Assembly (NCBI GenBank): GCA_030643695.1
Contig: DAOWKM010000061.1
Coordinates: 1 to 5,333 of the forward strand
Source: Dehalococcoidia bacterium
GTDB lineage: Bacteria > Chloroflexota > Dehalococcoidia > Dehalococcoidales > DAOWKM01
Reading direction: 5' to 3'
Length of the DNA: 5,333 nucleotides
A model generated the notes under the pieces. It was given only the letters and a program-made list of their open reading frames with translations, had not been told where the DNA came from and ran no database searches. Positions 1 to 5,333 of the stretch are shown in pieces. The position numbers and the translations under genes were made by a program. Position 1 is the first letter of the stretch, and each line of letters opens with the position of its first letter.

Positions 1-114
1 AAAGAGATAAAAGGGATACGATGTTTCCCCACCAATTGTTACAGTTTTACCCCCACCCATCTTCATCTCTCTAACCTTGCCATTATACAATGTTTTAGGA
101 ATTTCAAAGGTCAT
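1..114 (-). CDS. acsD: CO dehydrogenase/acetyl-CoA synthase delta subunit (corrinoid iron-sulfur protein small subunit), N-terminal 38 codons
   Basis: Only the first 38 codons are in the window and the frame stays open to the left edge. It begins with ATG at 114, ten bases after GGAAGG. The translation opens MTFEIPKTLYNGKVREM and continues through TVTIGGETSYPFYLF. The IGGE...PFYLF segment matches, from memory, the start of acetyl-CoA decarbonylase/synthase delta subunits (CdhD) and AcsD, where a (V/I)GG(E/D)...PF...FEGE motif opens the TIM-barrel domain. In the family this subunit pairs with AcsC to hold the corrinoid that carries the methyl group from methyl-THF to acetyl-CoA synthase. Context supports the call strongly: acsV (the activator of this protein), cooC, folD and fhs lie immediately upstream on the same strand. 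With so short a fragment, identification depends on that motif and the neighbours. Confidence 0.78.
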   Translation of the reverse strand, partial: MTFEIPKTLYNGKVREMKMGGGKTVTIGGETSYPFYLF

Positions 115-124
115 TTCTTAATTT

Positions 125-131
125 CCTTCCC
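125..131 (-). promoter_or_regulatory. Ribosome binding site of acsD
   Basis: GGGAAGG lies immediately after the TAG of the 72-aa ORF and ten bases before the ATG at 114, fixing the acsD start. The next in-frame ATG codons (residues 17 and 19) have no comparable site in front and would remove the conserved N-terminal lead. Confidence 0.6.
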
Positions 132-350
132 CTAGGCTGGGTTCTTCCTCTTCTCACTGCCATACCATTCTTTCCCATACCAGTACCTCTCACCAGTCTG
201 CAAATATTTAAGCTTGTCCTGCCGGCTCTCTAGCTTCTGCATCCACCTCCCCAACTCCTCGCCCTCAGGTTTACCCTCTTCAAAGGTTGCCCCCAATACC
301 TCCACCTCTTTCCTGCCGGGTGCACTCTTTTTCTCAACCTTATATTCCAC
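132..350 (-). CDS. Small charged hypothetical protein (72 aa) inside the Wood-Ljungdahl operon
   Basis: I do not recognise this protein. It starts with GTG at 350, 12 nt after the folD stop, behind a purine-rich ribosome binding site (AGGAAGGGGG), and ends with TAG 17 nt before acsD. That spacing on both sides is the main evidence that it is translated. It is very hydrophilic: by my count about 30 of 72 residues are charged (13 Glu, 1 Asp, 11 Lys, 5 Arg), with no Cys or His, no membrane segment and no signal peptide, so a metal or iron-sulfur site is unlikely. The N-terminal half is rich in Lys/Glu, Gly and Pro; the middle (about 31-50) could form an amphipathic helix; and the C-terminal part has an aromatic cluster, YWYGKEWYG (56-64), with WYG twice. 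A cytoplasmic accessory or assembly factor for the neighbouring corrinoid protein is possible, but this rests on position only. It could also be a poorly conserved spacer ORF. Confidence 0.72.
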   Translation of the reverse strand: MEYKVEKKSAPGRKEVEVLGATFEEGKPEGEELGRWMQKLESRQDKLKYLQTGERYWYGKEWYGSEKRKNPA

Positions 351-364
351 CTTTCCCCCTTCCT
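351..364 (-). promoter_or_regulatory. Ribosome binding site of the 72-aa ORF (GTG start)
   Basis: AGGAAGGGGGAAAG directly precedes the GTG at 350. The AGGA overlaps the folD TAG stop and lies about ten bases from the start, while the GGGGG run is four bases from it. This is the best direct sign that the small ORF is translated and that its start is this GTG. Confidence 0.65.
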
Positions 365-1250
365 AAGCCAAGCCAGCAGATAGTTTGGCTGCTTTTACCG
401 TATTTAGCATAAGCATGATTATCGTTATTGGTCCAACACCGCCAGGCACCGGGGTAATGGCTTTAGCCTTTTCCTTAACCGCTTCAAAATCAACATCACC
501 AGCCAAAATAGCCTTGCCTTCCGCCGTTTTCCCAATTCGGTTAACGCCGACATCAATTACCACTACCCCCTCTTTAACCATATCAGCAGTAATAGCCTTT
601 GGTTTCCCAGCGGCTACAATTAGTATATCAGCTCTTTTAGTGTGAAAGGAAATATCCCGAGTGCCGGTGTGGCACACAGTGACGGTAGCATTAGCCCCTT
701 CTTTCTTCTGAAGGAGGATATTGGCTATAGGTTTGCCCACAATATTACTTCTACCCACCACCACTACCTCTGACCCCTCAATCTTGACCCCAGACCTGAT
801 TAGAAGCTGCTGGATTCCATGGGGGGTGCAGGGCAAATAATCCGGCTCGCCAATCATTAACTTGCCCACATTTACCGGGTGAAAGCCATCAACATCCTTT
901 TTAGGGTCAATGGCATAGAGAACCCTGGTTTCATTAATATGCTTGGGCAGGGGTAGCTGGACTAGAATCCCATGAATCTTAGGGTCTTTATTTAACCTGT
1001 CAATCAGGCTGAGTAACTCTTCCTCACTGGTGTCAGCGGACAGGTCATGCCGTTCGGAATATATGCTCAGGGCTAACGATGCTTTCTCCTTCTGCCCAAC
1101 ATAGACCTGTGACGCCGGGTCCTCACCCACCAAGACAGTGGCTAGCCCCGGTATAAGGTTATGCTTCTCCTTGAGTTCGGTAATTTCCTGTTTCAACTCC
1201 TCACGAATCTGTTTAGCAATCTCGGTGCCACTAATAATCTGTGCCGTCAT
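363..1250 (-). CDS. folD: Bifunctional methylene-THF dehydrogenase / methenyl-THF cyclohydrolase
   Basis: Interconverts 10-formyl-, 5,10-methenyl- and 5,10-methylene-tetrahydrofolate with a nicotinamide cofactor, the two steps after Fhs; cytoplasmic. At 295 residues it is full length (E. coli FolD has 288). Catalytic residues fall at the E. coli positions: Y50 and K54 in YVGQKEKA, Q98 in VQLPLP, and D121 in KKDVDGFHP. The Rossmann cofactor site is VVGRSNIVGKP (164-173 region), where R167-S168 suggests NADP preference (inference). PCTPHG (140-145) and the C-terminal ITPVPGGVGPITI (265-277) are family signatures. The ATG start overlaps the cooC stop (ATGA, 1247-1250), with AAAGGGG (1257-1263) inside the end of cooC as its ribosome binding site. 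The stop is TAG and the next gene starts 12 nt on, in the same frame. One bifunctional enzyme here means no separate cyclohydrolase (fchA) is needed at this locus. Confidence 0.97.
   Translation of the reverse strand: MTAQIISGTEIAKQIREELKQEITELKEKHNLIPGLATVLVGEDPASQVYVGQKEKASLALSIYSERHDLSADTSEEELLSLIDRLNKDPKIHGILVQLPLPKHINETRVLYAIDPKKDVDGFHPVNVGKLMIGEPDYLPCTPHGIQQLLIRSGVKIEGSEVVVVGRSNIVGKPIANILLQKKEGANATVTVCHTGTRDISFHTKRADILIVAAGKPKAITADMVKEGVVVIDVGVNRIGKTAEGKAILAGDVDFEAVKEKAKAITPVPGGVGPITIIMLMLNTVKAAKLSAGLA
1247..1250 (-). other. ATGA stop/start overlap between cooC and folD
   Basis: The TGA stop of cooC and the ATG start of folD share bases as ATGA. AAAGGGG at 1257-1263, inside the last codons of cooC, is spaced six bases from the folD start. 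This arrangement typically gives translational coupling, so folD output should follow cooC translation (inference). Confidence 0.8.
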
Positions 1251-2017
1251 TTTTTACCCCTTTCATTAAGAAGCTTTGCTATCAAATCACTAACTGCCCT
1301 CACCGCCTTGGAGGTATCAGGCAGGTCAAGCAATGGCTTTAGCTTGAGGTCATACTTATATAATTCCTCATCCAAAGGTATGGTAGCTACCGGGTCAATC
1401 CCCAGCCTGGCTAACTCTCCAGTGACCAGAGGGTCTAGCCTAGCCGGGACAAGGTTGATTATCACCGACTGCCTCTTCACCACCAGTTTGAGCTCAGAGA
1501 CCAAGTCTCTTATCCGAGCCACGGTTCGGATACCCTTCACCGAATGGTCAGAGATTATTAACAGCTCATCAACATTCTGAGTGGTTCTTCGGCTGAGGTG
1601 CTCCATCCCGGCCTCATTATCCATAACCATATAGGCATAGTTACCCGCCAGGTTATCAGCAAATTTTCTCAGCATGAGATTAGGATAGCAGTAGCATTCC
1701 GGACCCTCACCCCTACCCATCGTCACCAGGTCAATGTCCTTGCTTTCAGCTATAACCTCATTTAACTTAAAATCTAAATAAGCCTCCTTAGTCATTCCCG
1801 AGGGAATCTTTATTTTATCCCTCTGAAAGTCATCAAGCATTGAGCCAACTGTTTGTTTTACCTCAAGACCCAGGCTCTCCCCGAGGTTGGCATTAGGGTC
1901 AGCATCAATAGCCAGGATTGGTCCGGTGCCATTCCTTTTCAGGTAGCGAATAATGAGACCAGCTATAGAAGTCTTCCCAGTGCCACCCTTGCCAGCTACA
2001 GCAATATTATAACTCAA
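1247..2017 (-). CDS. cooC: CooC/AcsF-type ATPase for nickel insertion into CODH/acetyl-CoA synthase
   Basis: A MinD/ParA-like (SIMIBI) ATPase of 256 residues that couples ATP-driven dimerisation to nickel delivery during maturation of CO dehydrogenase (CooC) or the acetyl-CoA synthase A-cluster (AcsF); sequence alone does not decide between them. Visible motifs are the deviant Walker A GKGGTGKTS (9-17, with signature Lys10), IDADPNANLG (37-46, containing the Asp that activates water in this superfamily), the metal-binding CxC as ECYCYPN (C108 and C110), and the switch II-like MDNEAGMEH (132-140). The start is TTG at 2017: an in-frame TAG lies six codons upstream with no ATG or GTG between, and the next Met falls after the Walker A. 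AAAGGAAGG precedes it. The stop codon overlaps the folD start as ATGA, suggesting translational coupling. Pairing with acsV is expected, because both mature the same enzyme complex. Confidence 0.93.
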   Translation of the reverse strand: MSYNIAVAGKGGTGKTSIAGLIIRYLKRNGTGPILAIDADPNANLGESLGLEVKQTVGSMLDDFQRDKIKIPSGMTKEAYLDFKLNEVIAESKDIDLVTMGRGEGPECYCYPNLMLRKFADNLAGNYAYMVMDNEAGMEHLSRRTTQNVDELLIISDHSVKGIRTVARIRDLVSELKLVVKRQSVIINLVPARLDPLVTGELARLGIDPVATIPLDEELYKYDLKLKPLLDLPDTSKAVRAVSDLIAKLLNERGKK

Positions 2018-2020
2018 ACG

Positions 2021-2029
2021 CCTTCCTTT
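2021..2029 (-). promoter_or_regulatory. Ribosome binding site of cooC (TTG start)
   Basis: AAAGGAAGG sits three bases before the TTG at 2017, within the 15-nt gap after the acsV stop; its AAGGA core is at a more usual distance of about six bases. It supports TTG as the start, since no ATG or GTG is available between the upstream in-frame TAG and the Walker A motif. Confidence 0.65.
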
Positions 2030-2032
2030 GCT

Positions 2033-3985
2033 CTAATTTACTTTTTGCAGCCCAAACAGTTTTTCCTTTACCGATGGAAATTCATCAGCATTGGTATGGG
2101 GTAAAAACAGAGCGGCTACATAATTATTCATAAAATCGGCATTTTCGCTCAGCTCAAAATTGGTCATCATCTTGGCAACCCTTCTGGCATCATCAAGTAT
2201 ATCAGTAGAGAAAGAAACCAACCTTGCCCCTAAAAGAGAGCCATTGCCAATAAAGGTAAACCTATCACGAGGAACATCAGGGAAAAGCCCGATAGTGATA
2301 CCTTTTTCAACATCAATATGACTCCCGAAGGCACCGGCGATAATCACCTGGTCAAATTTGGCACAGGCAATCACGGTGCTTTTGGCTAATGTCTGGCACC
2401 CGGCATACATAGCTGCCTTAGCCCGAATGAGATTATCAATATCGGACTCGGTGATAACAATGTCTCTGCCGATTTGGGTCTCCGCCGCCCAAGCTAAAAC
2501 ATATTCATAACCATCGCTTCCCTGCCTAACTCGCTTGGTCGGGAGGTTAGTGTTAAACTTACCATCCTGAGCGATGACCCCGGCTTCAAGTAGTCCAGCG
2601 ATAATGTTTATCAACCCTGAGCCGCAGATTCCCTTTGGTTTTTCCCCACCGATAGTGCCAATTACAGGCTCAAGATTTGATGGGCTAATATCAAACTCTT
2701 CAATAGCACCATTAGTTGCCACCATACCATGCCTCACCCCACCGCCTTCAAAGGCTGGACCAGCCGAACAAGCAGCAGTTACCATCCACTCTGAGTTTCC
2801 AATCACTATCTCACCGTTAGTGCCTATATCCATATAGAAGGTCAATTTTTCCCTCTGGTACACCCCTGACCCCACAATCCCGGAAATAATGTCGCCACCA
2901 ACATAGCTGGCTACCAGGGGGAAACTGAAAAGGTAAACATGCCCCCCTACCCTGATACCCACAGAACTCGCCTTTACCGGGGGAATAAAGTTAGCTGCTG
3001 GGGTATAGGGGGCTAACCTTATATATTTAGGGTCAAGACCGAGAAGAATCTGTATCATCGTGGTGTTACCGGCAACAGTCAAGTGACTAATATGCTCTAC
3101 ATCAACCTGGCTCTGGGACGATAGCTGCCTAATAACCCCATTAATGGTAGCTACCACCACCTGCTGTAACTTTTGCAGTCCGCCGGGTTTCTGACAGTAG
3201 GCAATACGGGTAATAACATCCTCACCGTAGCTAATCTGCTGATTGTAATCTATACCCTGGGCGATAACCTTACCCCGGTTTAAATCAAGCAACTGCCCAC
3301 AGACGGTGGTAGTGCCAATATCAAAAGCTAGAGAATAGTGCCTTTCCCTGGTATCCCCCGGTTCCACATTTATCACCCTTGGCCTGCGCCTATCCACAGC
3401 TCTAGGTTCAACTGCGGTCACCAGAGTGGTGACGGTGACCTTCCAATCACTATCTCGCAGTATCTGGGGCAGTTTCTCTACTACATCAAAGTCCACCGTC
3501 ATATTGCGAAGTTTATACTGCTGCTTCAAGCCTCTTAACACTCGGGACAGGTCGCTGGCATTATCCTCCAAGGTAGGTGGCGGCAGCTTGACAAACAACT
3601 TACTGACCGGGGGATTAAATCTCCAGCCAGTAGCTAGAGCCTCCGCCATCCCCTTACTCTCACGGGCTAGCACCGCTCTCTCCAGCCTTGACTCTACCGG
3701 AACATAAACGGTTAAATCAGTGAGCACCCTACTTTGACAAGCTTGCCTGAGACCCTGCTCATACTCTTGGTCAGAAAGCTTCTCCGTCCTGGTGCTTTCC
3801 ACCTCCCCCTCTTTAATCAAGACCTTACAGGTGCCACAAACACCAGCCCCTCCGCAGGAAGCACTAATATGCACCCCAGCATCTATAGCCACCTGTAGCA
3901 GATTAGCCCCCTCCTCTACGATAATGTCAACATTATCGGGAGTGAAGTGGACTCTTCTCTTTTTATTTACCAAACCCTTCGTCAT
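2033..3985 (-). CDS. acsV: Reductive activator of corrinoid iron-sulfur protein (RACo/AcsV type), 2Fe-2S + ASKHA ATPase
   Basis: Predicted to use ATP hydrolysis to drive electron transfer to the oxidised Co(II) corrinoid of the corrinoid iron-sulfur protein, restoring the methyl-accepting Co(I) state; cytoplasmic. The 650-residue length fits the family. An N-terminal plant-type 2Fe-2S ferredoxin domain (about 10-95) carries C44, C50 and C53 (C-x5-C-x2-C) and C83. A linker region follows (about 100-210). The C-terminal ASKHA-type ATPase domain starts at SLAFDIGTTT (218-227) and continues with TVAGNTTM (303-310), FYMDIGTNGEIVIG (383-396), CGSGLINIIAGLLEAG (454-469) and VIIAGAFGSHIDVEKGITIG (547-566). 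ATG start; the Shine-Dalgarno is modest (GGTGA, or GGGA five bases before the start). Stop is TAG. It lies 35 nt after fhs and 15 nt before cooC. RACo-like proteins also activate other corrinoid methyltransferases, but the nearby acsD and cooC point to the CO dehydrogenase/acetyl-CoA synthase corrinoid protein. The family call is firm; the precise partner is inferred from context. Confidence 0.93.
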   Translation of the reverse strand: MTKGLVNKKRRVHFTPDNVDIIVEEGANLLQVAIDAGVHISASCGGAGVCGTCKVLIKEGEVESTRTEKLSDQEYEQGLRQACQSRVLTDLTVYVPVESRLERAVLARESKGMAEALATGWRFNPPVSKLFVKLPPPTLEDNASDLSRVLRGLKQQYKLRNMTVDFDVVEKLPQILRDSDWKVTVTTLVTAVEPRAVDRRRPRVINVEPGDTRERHYSLAFDIGTTTVCGQLLDLNRGKVIAQGIDYNQQISYGEDVITRIAYCQKPGGLQKLQQVVVATINGVIRQLSSQSQVDVEHISHLTVAGNTTMIQILLGLDPKYIRLAPYTPAANFIPPVKASSVGIRVGGHVYLFSFPLVASYVGGDIISGIVGSGVYQREKLTFYMDIGTNGEIVIGNSEWMVTAACSAGPAFEGGGVRHGMVATNGAIEEFDISPSNLEPVIGTIGGEKPKGICGSGLINIIAGLLEAGVIAQDGKFNTNLPTKRVRQGSDGYEYVLAWAAETQIGRDIVITESDIDNLIRAKAAMYAGCQTLAKSTVIACAKFDQVIIAGAFGSHIDVEKGITIGLFPDVPRDRFTFIGNGSLLGARLVSFSTDILDDARRVAKMMTNFELSENADFMNNYVAALFLPHTNADEFPSVKEKLFGLQKVN

Positions 3986-4020
3986 CTAATTCCCAGTCAC
4001 CAAGCATTACTGAGAAACTA

Positions 4021-5333
4021 CTAGAATAATCCCTTGACCTTTCCCGTGTTTACATCTATATCCACCTTCCTAAAGGCGGGGTCAGACGAGGTTCCTGGCA
4101 TAAGGCTGATAGTCCCGGCGCAGGGACAGAGGAATTTTGCCCCGGAGTAAACTAACACATCACGGATGGGCAGAACCCACCCCTTGGGAACACCCTTAAT
4201 GGCTGGGTCATGGGTTAGAGAGAGATGAGTCTTCACCATCATGGTGGCGTAATCATCATATTTAGAGTCGGACTCAAACCTCTTAGCCTTGCCCTCAGCC
4301 TCGGGGGCCCAGGACACACCATCAGCCCCATAGACCTCCTTGGCGATTTTAGCAACCCGTTCCCGCAGTTTCATCTCCATAGGATACAGGAATTGGAAGT
4401 CGTTCTCTTCTTCGCTGGCTTCCTTGACGGCATCAGCCAGCTCTAGAGCACCATCGCCACCGTCAGCCCAATGGGTAGCCACAGCACAGCGTGCCCCGGT
4501 TGCCTCGGCTGCCTTCCTGACGATGGCAATCTCAGCATCAGTGTCAGTGTGGAAGCGATTGATGCACACCACCGGTTTGATGCCAGACTTGCTGATGACG
4601 TTTATGTGGTGCACCATGTTGGGGATGCCCTTCTCCAAAAGTCCTACATCCTCTTTAGTGTAAGCATCAGGTAAAGGTATCCCAGCCACCACCCTGGGAC
4701 CACCGCCGTGCATCTTCAATGCCCGGATGGTAGTGGTAAGCACTGACACATGTGGCTTGAGACTGCTATAGCGGCACTTGACATTCCAGAACTTCTCAAA
4801 GCCGATGTCAGCAGCGAAACCGCTTTCAGTAACATGATAGTCAAACATCTTCAGCCCAATGCGGTCAGCAATGATGGATGACTGCCCCACAGCAATATTA
4901 GCAAAGGGTCCGGCATGCACCATGAGGGGTTGATACTCTACCGTGGAACACAGAGTGGGATTAATAGTGTTGCGCATCCAGGCGGTCATGGCACCCCCCA
5001 CCTCCAGGTCGCCGGTGGTAACGGGGTTAACTTTCTTATCAGAAGCCACAGTAATGTTATCCAGCCTTTCCCGCAGATCAGCTAAATCCCTAACAATAGA
5101 TAGAATAGCCATGAGCTCGGAGCTCACTGTAATGCTAAACTTGGACTCCATCGTGAAGCCGTCCATACGCCCACCAAGACCGATAACAATATTACGGAGG
5201 CTCTGGGCACAAAAGTCCATGACCCAGCCCATTTCTACCCTGGTAGGGTCGACGTCCAGGCGGCGCATCCTGGTGAGCCTAGTCAGTTGCTCGTCATTGT
5301 AGTTACGCTCATGCTGCATTCTGGCGGTAAGTG
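4021..5333 (-). CDS. fhs: Formate-tetrahydrofolate ligase, 5'-truncated by window edge
   Basis: Catalyses ATP-dependent ligation of formate to tetrahydrofolate, giving 10-formyl-THF, the first folate step of the Wood-Ljungdahl methyl branch; cytoplasmic. The reading frame is open to the right edge (LTAR precedes the first visible Met at 5319), so that Met is internal and the true start lies outside. About 436 residues are visible and the family is usually about 555-600 long, so the N-terminal part with the P-loop is missing. Family landmarks, numbered from the visible Met: LRNIVIGLGG (41-50), VHAGPFANIA (134-143), HVTESGFAADIG (162-173), KCRY (181-184), RALKMHGGGP (199-208), FHTDTDAE (256-263), EVYGADGV (328-335), KTHLSL (363-368) and the family-typical C-terminal GLF. 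It stops with TAG. The insert VVAGIPLPDAY (210-220) resembles eukaryotic C1-THF synthase and, from memory, is absent from Moorella Fhs. Odd points: CPC at 398-400 and MPGTSSDPAF where the reference type has MPGLP. It is the most upstream gene seen, 35 nt before acsV. Confidence 0.96.
   Translation of the reverse strand, partial: LTARMQHERNYNDEQLTRLTRMRRLDVDPTRVEMGWVMDFCAQSLRNIVIGLGGRMDGFTMESKFSITVSSELMAILSIVRDLADLRERLDNITVASDKKVNPVTTGDLEVGGAMTAWMRNTINPTLCSTVEYQPLMVHAGPFANIAVGQSSIIADRIGLKMFDYHVTESGFAADIGFEKFWNVKCRYSSLKPHVSVLTTTIRALKMHGGGPRVVAGIPLPDAYTKEDVGLLEKGIPNMVHHINVISKSGIKPVVCINRFHTDTDAEIAIVRKAAEATGARCAVATHWADGGDGALELADAVKEASEEENDFQFLYPMEMKLRERVAKIAKEVYGADGVSWAPEAEGKAKRFESDSKYDDYATMMVKTHLSLTHDPAIKGVPKGWVLPIRDVLVYSGAKFLCPCAGTISLMPGTSSDPAFRKVDIDVNTGKVKGLF

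Noticed and set aside
1161..1580. Plus-strand open frame of 139 codons opposite folD and cooC
   Set aside because: It lies antisense across the junction of two firmly identified genes, has low-complexity Ser/Leu-rich translation with no recognisable motif, and no neighbour on that strand.
2033..2035. TAG codons as pyrrolysine codons
   Set aside because: The TAGs at acsV, folD, fhs and the small ORF all fall at natural family C-termini or just before a new ribosome binding site, so ordinary termination is the default. Kept only as a testable alternative in the findings.
3963..4007. Fourteen-residue minus-strand mini-ORF in the fhs-acsV gap, overlapping the acsV start out of frame
   Set aside because: It has an ATG but no Shine-Dalgarno in front, and such a short frame is expected by chance. 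A leader-peptide role cannot be supported from sequence alone.
3986..4020. The largest intergenic gap (35 nt) as a possible terminator or internal promoter
   Set aside because: I see no GC-rich inverted repeat followed by a T run and no -35/-10 pair; it only holds a modest ribosome binding site for acsV.
4943..5302. Plus-strand open frame of 119 codons opposite fhs
   Set aside because: It is antisense to the conserved body of fhs; the translation is Ser/Thr/Arg-rich with no domain signs. It is a shadow of fhs codon structure, as are the shorter plus-strand frames at 4225-4674 and 2574-2837.
1..5333. Mobile elements, CRISPR arrays, tRNA/rRNA genes or riboswitches
   Set aside because: Almost every base is inside an identified minus-strand gene; no terminal inverted repeats, spaced direct repeats, transposase motifs or RNA-gene structures were seen.

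Overview
The window is one uninterrupted stretch of a Wood-Ljungdahl (reductive acetyl-CoA) pathway operon. Every real gene lies on the minus strand, so transcription runs from high to low coordinates. The gene order is: formate-tetrahydrofolate ligase (fhs, 5' end cut off by the right window edge); a 2Fe-2S/ASKHA-type reductive activator of the corrinoid iron-sulfur protein (acsV/RACo type); a CooC/AcsF-type P-loop ATPase for nickel-centre maturation; bifunctional FolD; a 72-residue protein I do not recognise; and the first 38 codons of what looks like the corrinoid iron-sulfur protein small subunit / acetyl-CoA decarbonylase-synthase delta subunit (acsD/cdhD), which runs off the left edge.

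The genes are tightly packed. The gaps are 35 nt (fhs-acsV), 15 nt (acsV-cooC), a 4-nt ATGA overlap (cooC-folD), 12 nt (folD-small ORF) and 17 nt (small ORF-acsD). I see no internal promoter, terminator, RNA gene, repeat, mobile element or CRISPR array. No non-coding stretch exceeds 35 nt, so the block reads as part of a single polycistronic transcript whose promoter lies beyond the right edge.

The genes divide into two jobs. Fhs and FolD form the folate part of the methyl branch (formate to formyl-, methenyl- and methylene-tetrahydrofolate). AcsV and CooC are ATP-using maturation factors for the carbonyl/methyl-transfer end: AcsV reductively reactivates the corrinoid protein, and CooC supplies nickel to CO dehydrogenase and/or acetyl-CoA synthase. 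AcsD, at the left edge, is part of the corrinoid protein that AcsV would act on.

The organism is an anaerobic bacterium with a tetrahydrofolate-dependent Wood-Ljungdahl pathway. From remembered similarity of the Fhs subtype and of the AcsD N-terminus, my best guess is Chloroflexota (Dehalococcoidia-like) or a sulfate-reducer-like lineage, but this is a low-confidence inference. The least explained item is the 72-residue protein between folD and acsD. A second oddity is that the two genes with non-ATG starts (cooC, TTG; small ORF, GTG) each lie in frame behind the amber stop of the gene before them. I found no clear new multi-gene system; the region is mostly a recognisable core-metabolism operon.
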